A program made the position numbers and the translations under genes. Positions 25,383 to 33,107 of a stretch of DNA of 64,000 nt are shown piece after piece (position 1 is the stretch's first letter; the number at the start of each line of letters is the position of its first letter). Source of the DNA: Micromonospora vinacea (GTDB lineage: Bacteria > Actinomycetota > Actinomycetes > Mycobacteriales > Micromonosporaceae). The stretch is taken from positions 4,402,001-4,466,000 of the forward strand of contig NZ_JADOTY010000001.1 in assembly GCF_015751785.1 (NCBI RefSeq), in the 5' to 3' direction. The notes beneath the pieces were generated by a model. That model made no database searches, was not told the origin of the DNA, and saw nothing but the letters and a program-made list of their open reading frames with translations.

Positions 25383-25448
25383 GTCCGCTGGGCGGGACGC
25401 GCCGGGGACCGCGTCGCGTCGGTGGCCCGCCGTGACAGACTGACCGCT

Positions 25449-26627
25449 GTGTTGCGCTGGCTGACTGCAGGTGAATCGCATGGTCCCGCCCTCGTCGCGA
25501 TGATGGAGGGGGTGCCGGCCGGCATCGAGGTGACCACCACCGAGATCGCCGACGAGCTGGCCCGTCGGCGACTGGGCTACGGCCGGGGTGCCCGGATGTC
25601 GTTCGAGCGGGACGAGGTCGAGCTTCTCGGCGGCCTGCGGCACGGCGTGACACTGGGCAGCCCGGTGGCGATCCGGGTCGGCAACTCCGAGTGGCCGAAG
25701 TGGCAGACCGTGATGGCCGCCGACCCGGTCGACCCCGACGAGCTGGCCCGGCAGGCCCGCAACGCCCCGCTGACCCGCCCCCGGCCGGGCCACGCGGACC
25801 TGGCCGGCATGCAGAAGTACGGCCACACCGACGCCCGGCCCATCCTGGAACGCGCCAGCGCCCGGGAGACCGCCGCCCGGGTGGCCGTCGGCACCGTCGC
25901 CAAGGCGCTGATCCGCCAGGCGCTCGGCATCGAGATCGTCTCGCACGTCATCGAGCTGGGCCCGGTGGCCGCGAAGCCCGGGCTGCGTCCGACGCCGTCC
26001 GACGCCGCCCGGATCGACGCCGACCCGCTGCGCTGCCTCGACCCGGAGGCCAGCGCCCTGATGGTCGCCGAGGTCGATGCCGCGAAGAAGGCCGCCGACA
26101 CCCTCGGCGGCGTGGTCGAGGTGCTGGCGTACGGGGTGCCACCGGGGCTGGGCAGCCACGTGCAGTGGGACCGCAAGCTCGACGCCCGGCTGGCCACCGC
26201 GCTGATGTCCATCCAGGCGATCAAGGGCGTGGAGATCGGCGACGGCTGGCAGCAGGCCCGGTCCCGCGGCTCCGAGGCGCACGACGAGATCATCCCGTCG
26301 GCCACCGGCGTCCGCCGGGTCACCGACCGGGCCGGCGGGCTGGAGGGTGGCATCACCACCGGCGAGCCGCTGCGGGTCCGCGCCGCGATGAAGCCGATCT
26401 CCTCGCTGAACCGGGCACTGGCCACGGTGGACGTCACCACCGGCGAGCCGGCCACCGCCATCAACCAGCGTTCCGACGTCTGCGCGGTGCCCGCCGCGGC
26501 GGTCGTCGCCGAGGCGATGGTGGCGCTGGTGCTCGCCGAGGCGGCCACCGAGAAGTTCGGTGGGGACTCGATCGCCGAGATCCGTCGCAACCTGGCCGGG
26601 TACCTCGACGCGCTGGTCATCCGCTGA
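25449..26627 (+). CDS. aroC: Chorismate synthase
   Basis: AroC converts 5-enolpyruvylshikimate-3-phosphate to chorismate with reduced FMN. The 392 residues from GTG 25449 (MLRWLTAGESHGPAL) match the actinobacterial family length; longer frames upstream extend into non-conserved sequence. Signature segments are SHGPALVAMMEG, GRGARMSFERD, RPGHADLAGMQKY and the central SRGSEAHDEI. Its stop overlaps the aroK ATG. Confidence 0.97.
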   Translation: MLRWLTAGESHGPALVAMMEGVPAGIEVTTTEIADELARRRLGYGRGARMSFERDEVELLGGLRHGVTLGSPVAIRVGNSEWPKWQTVMAADPVDPDELARQARNAPLTRPRPGHADLAGMQKYGHTDARPILERASARETAARVAVGTVAKALIRQALGIEIVSHVIELGPVAAKPGLRPTPSDAARIDADPLRCLDPEASALMVAEVDAAKKAADTLGGVVEVLAYGVPPGLGSHVQWDRKLDARLATALMSIQAIKGVEIGDGWQQARSRGSEAHDEIIPSATGVRRVTDRAGGLEGGITTGEPLRVRAAMKPISSLNRALATVDVTTGEPATAINQRSDVCAVPAAAVVAEAMVALVLAEAATEKFGGDSIAEIRRNLAGYLDALVIR

Positions 26628-27130
26628 TGGCACCGGTCGTCGTGCTGGTCGGCGCGCCCGGCTGCGGCAAGACCACAGTGGGGCGGGCGCTCGCCGCCAC
26701 CCTCGGCGTGGAGTTCCGCGACACCGACACCGACATCGAGCAGATGGCCGGGAAGCCGATCCCGGAGATCTTCATCGACGAGGGTGAGGCGCACTTCCGT
26801 ACCTTGGAACGGGCTGCCGTGGCTGCGGCGCTGGCCGCCGGCACGGGCGTGCTCGCCCTCGGCGGCGGCGCGGTGCTGGCCGAGGAGACCCGGGCGGCCC
26901 TGATCGGGCACCGGGTGGTGCACCTCTCGGTCGAGTTGCCCGACGCGGTGTGGCGGGTCGGGCTCGGCGCCGGCCGGCCGCTGCTGGCGATCAACCCCCG
27001 GGCCACCCTCAAGCACCTGATGGATCAGCGCCGGCCGCTCTACGCCGAGGTGGCCACCGAGACGGTGGTCACCGACGGACGGGCCCCGGCACAGGTCGTC
27101 GCCGAGATCGCCGCCCTGCTCCCGCGCTGA
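26627..27130 (+). CDS. aroK: Shikimate kinase
   Basis: AroK phosphorylates shikimate at O3 with ATP. The 167-residue P-loop kinase has Walker A GAPGCGKTT near its N-terminus, the shikimate site DTDTDIE and FRTLER, and VLALGGGAVL. ATG 26627 overlaps the aroC stop. In related genomes aroB follows directly; here an IS110 element and two other genes separate them by 3.3 kb, so aroB is no longer in this transcript. Confidence 0.96.
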   Translation: MAPVVVLVGAPGCGKTTVGRALAATLGVEFRDTDTDIEQMAGKPIPEIFIDEGEAHFRTLERAAVAAALAAGTGVLALGGGAVLAEETRAALIGHRVVHLSVELPDAVWRVGLGAGRPLLAINPRATLKHLMDQRRPLYAEVATETVVTDGRAPAQVVAEIAALLPR

Positions 27131-28560
27131 CGCGGACACCTGCCGCGCCGATCTGTGAGTGGGGGTTGTCAAGGGGTGCGGTGGTGGGTGGTGATGGTGC
27201 GGTAGAGCTGTCGGGCGATGTAGCGCTTGAGGCAGCGGTTGATTTCTCTGGTGGTGCGGCCTTGGGCGCGGCGTCGGTTGATGTAGTCGCGGGTTTCGGG
27301 GTGGATGCGGCGGCGGGTCAGGGCGATGGTGTGTAGGGCGCTGTTGAGGGTTCTGTCGCCGCCGCGGTTGAGGCGGTGTCGGTCGGTGCGGCCGCTGGCG
27401 ACGGGTATGGGGGCGGCGCCGGCGAGGGTGGCGTAGGCGGCTTCGGAGCGGACGCGGCCGGGGTGTGACCAGGCGGTGAGGGCGATCGCGGCGGTGACGG
27501 GTCCGACTCCGGGTTGGTCGAGCAGGGGTGGGCAGAGTTCGGTGACGAGGGCGCGGAGGCGTCGGTGGTTGTCGGCCAGTGCGGCGTCGAGGGTGTGGAT
27601 GTGACGGGCGAGGGTGCCCAGTTCGCGGCGGCGGGTGTGTTCCTCGGTGGGCAGGTGGGTGCTCTCGGGTAGGTCGAGGGCGGCCAGGCGGGCGATCTGG
27701 TGGGTGGTGCTCAGCCCGCGTAGGGCGTGGCGCAGGGCGTCGTCGGCGGTCAGGATCAGCGCTTTGACCAGGTTGACCGTGGCGGTGCGCGTGTCGCTGT
27801 GGTGGCGGCGGCAGACCAGCAGCAGACGCAGCGCTTCGCGTGGTCCGTCGCTGCGGGGCACAGCGATATGGTCGGTGGACAGTGCCAGCACCGCGTGGGC
27901 GGCGGCGACCGCGTCGAGTTGATCGGACTTCCCGCCCCGGCGGCGGGCCGCCGGGGCGGGTTTGGGTGCCTCGCAGACCGGTTCACCGGCAGCGCTCAAC
28001 AGCCGGCACAGTCCCTGACCGTGCGCCCGGGTGCCCTCTACCGCCCACAACCGGCGCCCGTCCGGCGGGGTGTGCGCGGCGGCGAAGGCCACCAGCTGGC
28101 TCAACCCGTCCGGGTCGGTGGACACGGTGACCTGCGCCAGCACCGCCCCGAACCGGTCGAGCACGGCAGCGGTGTGCGTGTCGGTATGGGTGTCCACCCC
28201 CACCACCACGTCATAGCGATCCGTGACCCGCTCTACGATCTGTGCCATCTCGGGTTGTTGCTCCTTTGCCAGTGACGACCGGGACAGTCGGCGTCGGCTC
28301 GGGATGCAGTCACCTCGGCGGCAAATCTGTGATGGGCCACGTGTGCTCGCACGGGCAGGCTTCTGATCAGGCCAGCAAGGTGGGCCGGGCCGGCGCCGAC
28401 GACCACCTGGGGACAGGTCTTGCACAAGGCACACCCGCACTCCGAGCGGCCGGATCGGCAATGAGCCACCCAAGCGATCATCGACGCCGAACCTAGCGGC
28501 AACCAGCCGAACCGATCACCACATACATAGAAGCGTCTTGCACTTGCTGTCCCGGCCTAA
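27131..28560 (-). mobile_element. IS110-family insertion sequence (boundaries approximate)
   Basis: The element contains one transposase gene (minus strand) and a long non-coding left end upstream of it (28249 to about 28560). IS110 elements usually lack terminal inverted repeats, and no target duplication is evident, so the ends cannot be placed from this sequence alone. A TTGACA on the minus strand (27167-27172) overlaps the transposase stop, as expected for the -35 box of a junction promoter formed when such elements circularise. Confidence 0.7.
27169..28248 (-). CDS. IS110-family transposase (DEDD recombinase)
   Basis: The 359 residues from ATG 28248 match the family's size. The N-terminal RuvC-like DEDD domain shows Asp19 (VVGVDTHTD), Glu71 (LWAVEGT) and Asp109/Asp112 (KSDQLDA). 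The C-terminal Tnp_20 domain has QPGVGPVTAA and the segment AAPIPVASGRT with the likely catalytic serine, followed by NRGGDRTLNSALH. It ends in the typical basic INRCLKRYIARQLYR. The frame is intact, so the element may be active. The longer frame upstream of ATG 28248 covers the non-coding left end and is not used. Confidence 0.9.
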   Translation of the reverse strand: MAQIVERVTDRYDVVVGVDTHTDTHTAAVLDRFGAVLAQVTVSTDPDGLSQLVAFAAAHTPPDGRRLWAVEGTRAHGQGLCRLLSAAGEPVCEAPKPAPAARRRGGKSDQLDAVAAAHAVLALSTDHIAVPRSDGPREALRLLLVCRRHHSDTRTATVNLVKALILTADDALRHALRGLSTTHQIARLAALDLPESTHLPTEEHTRRRELGTLARHIHTLDAALADNHRRLRALVTELCPPLLDQPGVGPVTAAIALTAWSHPGRVRSEAAYATLAGAAPIPVASGRTDRHRLNRGGDRTLNSALHTIALTRRRIHPETRDYINRRRAQGRTTREINRCLKRYIARQLYRTITTHHRTP

Positions 28561-28615
28561 GGGGCATTCAGCGCATCTCGGCAACCGGAACTGCAAGATC
28601 GGCGCAGTGGTGTCC
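28249..28615 (-). other. IS110 non-coding left end and flank; possible bridge RNA
   Basis: No gene is supported in this 367-base stretch. The part next to the transposase (28249 to ~28560) corresponds to the long non-coding end that, in IS110 elements such as IS621, encodes a structured bridge RNA guiding target and donor recognition. Local GC is lower around 28490-28550 (ACATACATAGAAG) than in the neighbours. The esterase gene stop lies at 28616 on the minus strand. Confidence 0.45.
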
Positions 28616-29344
28616 TCAGCTGCGGGCGATCAGGTCGAGGACGTCGGCCAGCGCCTTCGGCTCGCTGAGCATCGGCCAGTGCCCGGTGGGCAGTTCGTGC
28701 AGTTGGCCGTCGGCCAGGCCGGTGAAGAACGGATGCTCCTGTCGGATCATCTGTCGCACCACGTCCAGCGGGAAGGTACTGGCGACCAGCGCGGTCGGCA
28801 CCGGGCGTCCACCGGTGCGTCGCACCGGGTCGGTGGCGGCCCGCAGCGGATGCGGGGTGGTCCGGCTGCGCAGCAACGCGAGCGTGGGCTCGTCCAGGCC
28901 GGCCAGGTTGGTCGGGTCGGCGGCCGGGTCCCAGGCCGGCGGCGGCAGCAGGTGCCCGGTGCCGATCGCGGCGCGCAACCGCTGCTGCTCCTCCGGCGGC
29001 AGCGTGTCGAACTGCGCCGTGCCGTCCGGCAACGGCCCACTCTCCACGTAGACGACCCGGGCGATCCGGTCCGGGGCGCGGTCCGCCGCCTGGGCGGCCG
29101 GCATCCCGCCGCCGGAGTGTCCGACCAGCAGGACGTCGCGCAGGTCCTCGACCTCGAGCAACCGGACGATGTCGGTGGTGTGCGTGTCGAGGCTGACCTC
29201 CGGCCCGGCGAGGTGGTCGCGTTCGGCCACCCCGGTCAGTGTCATCGGATGGACCTCGTGCCCCTGCGACCGCAGCGCGACGGTCACGTCCCGCCACGCC
29301 CAGGCACCCAGCCAGAATCCCGGTACCAGCACGAATGTCGCCAT
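28616..29344 (-). CDS. Alpha/beta hydrolase (esterase-like)
   Basis: This 242-residue protein has the nucleophile elbow GHSGGG with Ser77, the oxyanion region FVLVPGFWLGAWAW and a C-terminal catalytic His in LPTGHWPMLSEP. The fold is like the plant methylesterase/hydroxynitrile lyase-type and bacterial EstC-type hydrolases. It diverges from the WYL regulator across 79 bases, so the regulator probably controls it. The substrate is unknown. Confidence 0.87.
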   Translation of the reverse strand: MATFVLVPGFWLGAWAWRDVTVALRSQGHEVHPMTLTGVAERDHLAGPEVSLDTHTTDIVRLLEVEDLRDVLLVGHSGGGMPAAQAADRAPDRIARVVYVESGPLPDGTAQFDTLPPEEQQRLRAAIGTGHLLPPPAWDPAADPTNLAGLDEPTLALLRSRTTPHPLRAATDPVRRTGGRPVPTALVASTFPLDVVRQMIRQEHPFFTGLADGQLHELPTGHWPMLSEPKALADVLDLIARS

Positions 29345-29423
29345 CTGTCGCTCCTTCTCTCGGTTACCGACAGACCGTACGATCGAATCCGGACAGGATC
29401 CGCCCGCTTTGAAGGAGTGGCCC

Positions 29424-30422
29424 GTGTCACATCCCGCGGGGCGGGTGCTGGCCCTGCTCGAACTGCTGCAGACCCGGCACCGGTCGACGGCCGCCGAACT
29501 CGCCGGCCAGCTCGGGGTGGACGAGCGGACCGTGCGCCGCTACGCGACCACGCTGGTCGAGCTGGGCATCCCCGTCACCGCAGACCGGGGCCGCTACGGC
29601 GGCTACCGGCTGCACTCCGGCTACAAACTGCCGCCGCTGATGCTCACCGACGACGAGGCGGTGGCCGTCCTGCTCGGCCTCGTCGTCGCCGAACGGGTCG
29701 GGCTGGCCACCGAGCAGCCCGCCACCGCCACCGCGCTGGCGAAGATCCGCCGGGTGCTGCCGGCGGCGCTCGCCGACCGGCTCGCCGCCGTCCAGGAGCA
29801 CCTGGGCTTCACCCTGCGTCGGCCGGAGCCGGAGCGCGGACCGGCGTCGGGCACCCTGCTCGCGCTGGCCTCGGCCGCCCGGCACCGGCAGCGGGTGGCA
29901 CTGGACTACCGCTCCTGGCGGGGCGAGCAGTCGCACCGCGAGCTCGACCCGTACGGGCTGGTCTTCCACGCCGGCCGTTGGTACGTCACCGGCCACGACC
30001 ACCGGCGCGGGGAGGTCCGCACCTTCCGACTGGACCGGATCGGCGCCGTGACGCCCGGCGTGGCGACGTTCACAGTGCCGGACGACTTCGAGGCGGTGGC
30101 CTGGGTGACCCGGTCGCTGGCCGGGGTGCCGTACACGCACGAGGTGGAGGTCGTGCTGGAGACCGACCTGGTCGCCGCCCGCCGCCGCATCCCGCCCAGC
30201 GTGGCCGAGTTGACCGCCACCACCGACGGGGTGCTGCTGCGGGCCCGGGCGGAGAGCCTGCCCGGGATGGCGGCGCTGCTCGCCGGGCTGGGCTGTCCGT
30301 TCACGGTGCGACATCCGGCCGCGCTGCGCGCCGAGGTGGCCGAGCACGCCCGCCGGTTGGCGGAGTGGGCCACCCGGCCAGCAGGTGGACAGCCGCCGTC
30401 GCCGCGCCGCCCGCTGGACTAG
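29424..30422 (+). CDS. WYL-domain transcriptional regulator (YafY type)
   Basis: This 332-residue protein starts at GTG 29424 with GAAGGAG at 29411-29417. An N-terminal winged HTH (residues ~5-60, TAAELAGQLGVDERTVRRY) is followed by the WYL domain (about 140-220: VALDYRSW, LDPYGLVFHAGRWYVTGHD, FRLDRI) and the C-terminal WCX extension. Members bind DNA and sense ligands through the WYL fold. It diverges from the esterase gene and ends only 10 bases before aroB, so read-through into aroB is possible. Confidence 0.9.
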   Translation: MSHPAGRVLALLELLQTRHRSTAAELAGQLGVDERTVRRYATTLVELGIPVTADRGRYGGYRLHSGYKLPPLMLTDDEAVAVLLGLVVAERVGLATEQPATATALAKIRRVLPAALADRLAAVQEHLGFTLRRPEPERGPASGTLLALASAARHRQRVALDYRSWRGEQSHRELDPYGLVFHAGRWYVTGHDHRRGEVRTFRLDRIGAVTPGVATFTVPDDFEAVAWVTRSLAGVPYTHEVEVVLETDLVAARRRIPPSVAELTATTDGVLLRARAESLPGMAALLAGLGCPFTVRHPAALRAEVAEHARRLAEWATRPAGGQPPSPRRPLD

Positions 30423-30432
30423 GCTGCCGGCG

Positions 30433-31512
30433 ATGGACGAGGTGACCCGGATTCCGGTCGGCGGCGAGCGGCCGTACGACGTCTTGGTGGGACGTGACCT
30501 GCTGGGCGCGCTGCCCGGCCTGCTGCCCGGGGCGACCCGGGCGGCGGTGCTGCACGCGCCTCCGCTCAAGGCCCTCGCGGACGCGCTCGGTGAGCGCCTG
30601 CGCGCCGCCGGCGTCGAGCCGCTGCCGATCGAGGTGCCCGACGCCGAGTCGGGCAAACACATCGACGTGGCCTCCGCCTGCTGGGACCGACTCGGAGCGG
30701 CGGGCTTCACCCGTACCGACGCGGTGGTCGGAGTGGGCGGCGGCGCGGTGACCGACCTGGCTGGCTTCGTCGCGGCCTGCTGGTTGCGGGGGGTGCGCTG
30801 GGTGCCGGTGGCGACCTCGCTGCTGGGCATGGTCGACGCCGCGGTGGGCGGCAAGACGGGCATCAACACGGCCGCCGGCAAGAACCTGGTGGGCGCGTTC
30901 CACCCGCCGGTCGGGGTGCTGGCCGACCTGGCCACGCTGGACAGCCTGCCCGCTGTCGACCTGGCGGCCGGCCTGGCCGAGGTCGTCAAGTGCGGTTTCA
31001 TCGCCGACCCGACGATCCTGGATCTCATCGAGAACGACCCGGAGGCCGCCACCGACCCCCGGGGGCCGGTCAGCCGGGAGCTGATCGAACGGGCGATCCG
31101 GGTGAAGGCCGACGTGGTCGCCGGCGACCTGCGCGAGTCGGGCCTGCGGGAGGTGCTCAACTACGGGCACACCCTGGCCCACGCCATCGAGCAGAACGAG
31201 GGTTACCGCTGGCGGCACGGCCACGCCGTCGCCGTCGGTCTGGTGTACGCGGCCGCCCTCGCCAGGCTCGCCGGGCGGCTGGACACGCAAACCGCGGACC
31301 GGCACCGGGTCACGTTGAGCGCGCTGGGCCTGCCGGTGAGCTACCCGGCGGACGCCTGGCCGCAACTGCTGGCCGCGATGCGGGTGGACAAGAAGACCCG
31401 GGGCAGTCGGTTGCGCTTCGTGGTGCTCGACGGGCTGGCCCGCCCGGCGATGCTGGAGGGCCCGGACGACGCGTTGCTGGAAGCCGCCTACCGCGAGGTG
31501 GCAACCCCATGA
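30433..31512 (+). CDS. aroB: 3-dehydroquinate synthase
   Basis: AroB makes 3-dehydroquinate from DAHP using NAD and zinc. The 359 residues from ATG 30433 match the family. Signature segments are VGVGGGAVTDLAGFVAA (NAD site), TSLLGMVDAAVGGKTGIN and the zinc ligands around EVVKCG, NYGHTLAHAIE and HGHAVAVG. The upstream 16 codons in frame lack conservation and a ribosome site. The stop overlaps the aroQ ATG. Confidence 0.97.
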   Translation: MDEVTRIPVGGERPYDVLVGRDLLGALPGLLPGATRAAVLHAPPLKALADALGERLRAAGVEPLPIEVPDAESGKHIDVASACWDRLGAAGFTRTDAVVGVGGGAVTDLAGFVAACWLRGVRWVPVATSLLGMVDAAVGGKTGINTAAGKNLVGAFHPPVGVLADLATLDSLPAVDLAAGLAEVVKCGFIADPTILDLIENDPEAATDPRGPVSRELIERAIRVKADVVAGDLRESGLREVLNYGHTLAHAIEQNEGYRWRHGHAVAVGLVYAAALARLAGRLDTQTADRHRVTLSALGLPVSYPADAWPQLLAAMRVDKKTRGSRLRFVVLDGLARPAMLEGPDDALLEAAYREVATP

Positions 31513-31934
31513 AGGTTCACGTCCTGAACGGGCCGAACCTGGGGCGGCTGGGCACCCGCGAGCCCGACGTGTACGGCGCGACCAGCTACGCCGACCTGGT
31601 GGCGCTCTGCGAGAGCACCGGTCGGGAGCTGGGGCTGGACGTCACGGTCCGGCAGACCGACGCGGAGCACGAGCTGCTCGGATGGCTGCACGCGGCGGCC
31701 GACGAGGGCGCCGCCGTGGTGCTCAACCCGGCCGCCTGGTCGCACTACTCGTACGCGGTGCGGGACGCCTGCGCCATGCTGCGGGGGCCGCTGGTGGAGG
31801 TGCACATCTCCAACATCCACACCCGCGAGGAGTTCCGGCACCACTCGGTGGTGTCGGCGGTGGCGACCGGGGTGATCTGCGGTCTGGGCATCGACGGCTA
31901 TCGTCTCGCTCTGCACCATCTGGCCACCCGCTGA
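31509..31934 (+). CDS. aroQ: Type II 3-dehydroquinate dehydratase
   Basis: AroQ dehydrates 3-dehydroquinate to 3-dehydroshikimate. The 141-residue protein shows the type II motifs: VLNGPNLGRLGTREPDVYG with the active-site Arg/Tyr, LNPAAWSHYSYAVRDA and EVHISNIHTREEFRHHS. The start overlaps the aroB stop by 4 bases. It completes the local set aroE, aroC, aroK, aroB and aroQ. Confidence 0.97.
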   Translation: MKVHVLNGPNLGRLGTREPDVYGATSYADLVALCESTGRELGLDVTVRQTDAEHELLGWLHAAADEGAAVVLNPAAWSHYSYAVRDACAMLRGPLVEVHISNIHTREEFRHHSVVSAVATGVICGLGIDGYRLALHHLATR

Positions 31935-31976
31935 GCGCCCGCCCCGAGCGGGGACCGGGCGATTCGACGCAGCTAG

Positions 31977-31982
31977 TAGACT
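31977..31982 (+). promoter_or_regulatory. Possible -10 element before efp
   Basis: TAGACT lies 39 bases before the efp ATG. No convincing -35 hexamer is seen at the right spacing, so this is a weak prediction. Confidence 0.35.
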
Positions 31983-32020
31983 CGTAGGGTCTGTCCGCCA
32001 ATTGATGATCAAGGCAGGAA

Positions 32021-32578
32021 ATGGCCTCCACCAACGACCTCAAAAACGGCCTGGTACTCAACCTGGACGGCGAGCTCTGGGCCGTCGTCGAGTTCCAGCA
32101 CGTCAAGCCCGGTAAGGGTGGTGCCTTTGTGCGCACCACGCTGAAGAACGTGCTGTCCGGGAAGGTGGTCGACAAGACCTTCAACGCGGGCACCAAGGTC
32201 GAAACCGCGACCGTTGACAAGCGCACGATGCAGTACCTGTACGCCGACGGCGAGGACTTCGTCTTCATGGATCTGGAGACCTTCGACCAGATCACCGTGC
32301 CCGGTGGCACCGTCGGCGAGGCAGCCAACTACCTGCTGCCCGAGGCGGAGGCGACAGTCGCCCAGCACGAGGGTGTGCCGCTCTACATTGAGCTGCCCAC
32401 CAGCGTCGTGCTGGAGGTCACCTACACCGAGCCGGGCCTGCAGGGCGACCGTTCGACCGGCGGCACCAAGCCGGCGACCGTGGAGACCGGTGCCACCGTG
32501 CCGGTTCCGCTGTTCATCACCACCGGCGAGAAGATCAAGGTCGACACCCGCGACGGCCGTTACCTCGGCCGCGCCTGA
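32021..32578 (+). CDS. efp: Elongation factor P
   Basis: EF-P binds the ribosome and relieves stalling at polyproline. It is full length at 185 residues and has the three-domain pattern with the C-terminal signature TGEKIKVDTRDGRYLGR. The loop that reaches the peptidyl-transferase centre reads KPGKGGAF with Lys32 at the tip. No modification-enzyme genes lie nearby. Long polyproline-rich proteins in this genome, such as the 1077-residue protein at 1153, are expected clients. The stop overlaps the nusB ATG. Confidence 0.97.
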   Translation: MASTNDLKNGLVLNLDGELWAVVEFQHVKPGKGGAFVRTTLKNVLSGKVVDKTFNAGTKVETATVDKRTMQYLYADGEDFVFMDLETFDQITVPGGTVGEAANYLLPEAEATVAQHEGVPLYIELPTSVVLEVTYTEPGLQGDRSTGGTKPATVETGATVPVPLFITTGEKIKVDTRDGRYLGRA

Positions 32579-33012
32579 TGGCTGAGGGTTCCAAGCAGCA
32601 GATGCCGGCGCGCCGCAAGGCGCGCAAGCGGGCGCTGGATGTCCTTTACGAGGCCGACCTACGGGACAAGCCTCCGGTGGAGGTGCTCGCCGGCTACGTG
32701 CAGCGGATCGAGCAGCCCCGACCGGAGCATCTGGGTTACGCGGTGGGCCTGGTCGAGGGTGTCGCCGAGCACCTCAACCGGATCGACGAGCTGATCGCCA
32801 GCTACGCCGAGGGTTGGACGCTGGAGCGGATGCCGGTCGTCGACCGGAATCTGGCCCGGATCGCCGTCTACGAGTTGCTCTACGTCGACGAGATCGACGA
32901 CGCGGTGGCGATCAGCGAGGCAGTGGAGTTGGCCCGACAGATGTCGACCGACGATTCGCCGCGCTTCCTCAACGGGGTGCTCGGCCGGATCGCCGAGTAC
33001 GCCACCCGCTGA
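32578..33012 (+). CDS. nusB: Transcription antitermination factor NusB
   Basis: NusB works with NusE (S10) in antitermination at rRNA operons. The 144-residue all-helical protein shows ARRKARKRALDVLYEADL at the N-terminus, then WTLERMPVVDRNLARIAVYELLY and FLNGVLGRIAEYA. ATG 32578 overlaps the efp stop, and a strong bidirectional terminator follows. Confidence 0.96.
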   Translation: MAEGSKQQMPARRKARKRALDVLYEADLRDKPPVEVLAGYVQRIEQPRPEHLGYAVGLVEGVAEHLNRIDELIASYAEGWTLERMPVVDRNLARIAVYELLYVDEIDDAVAISEAVELARQMSTDDSPRFLNGVLGRIAEYATR

Positions 33013-33035
33013 GCGTCCCCACCGAACGCCGCAAT

Positions 33036-33073
33036 CCGAAAGGGCCCGTGCCAGTCGGCACGGGCCCTTTCGG
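33036..33073. terminator. Bidirectional terminator between nusB and bldD
   Basis: A perfect 17-bp stem (33036-33052 with 33057-33073) has a 4-base AGTC loop; arms begin CCGAAAGG and end CCTTTCGG. It lies between convergent nusB (+) and bldD (-) and should serve both. Confidence 0.9.
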
Positions 33074-33107
33074 TGGAGCGGCAGATCAGGTGGAGCGGCA
33101 GATCAGG
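33074..33107. repeat. 17-bp perfect tandem duplication
   Basis: The unit TGGAGCGGCAGATCAGG occurs at 33074-33090 and again at 33091-33107. The second copy contains the bldD stop codon (TCA at 33103-33105 on the plus strand), so the duplication affected only the 3' untranslated side. Confidence 0.92.
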
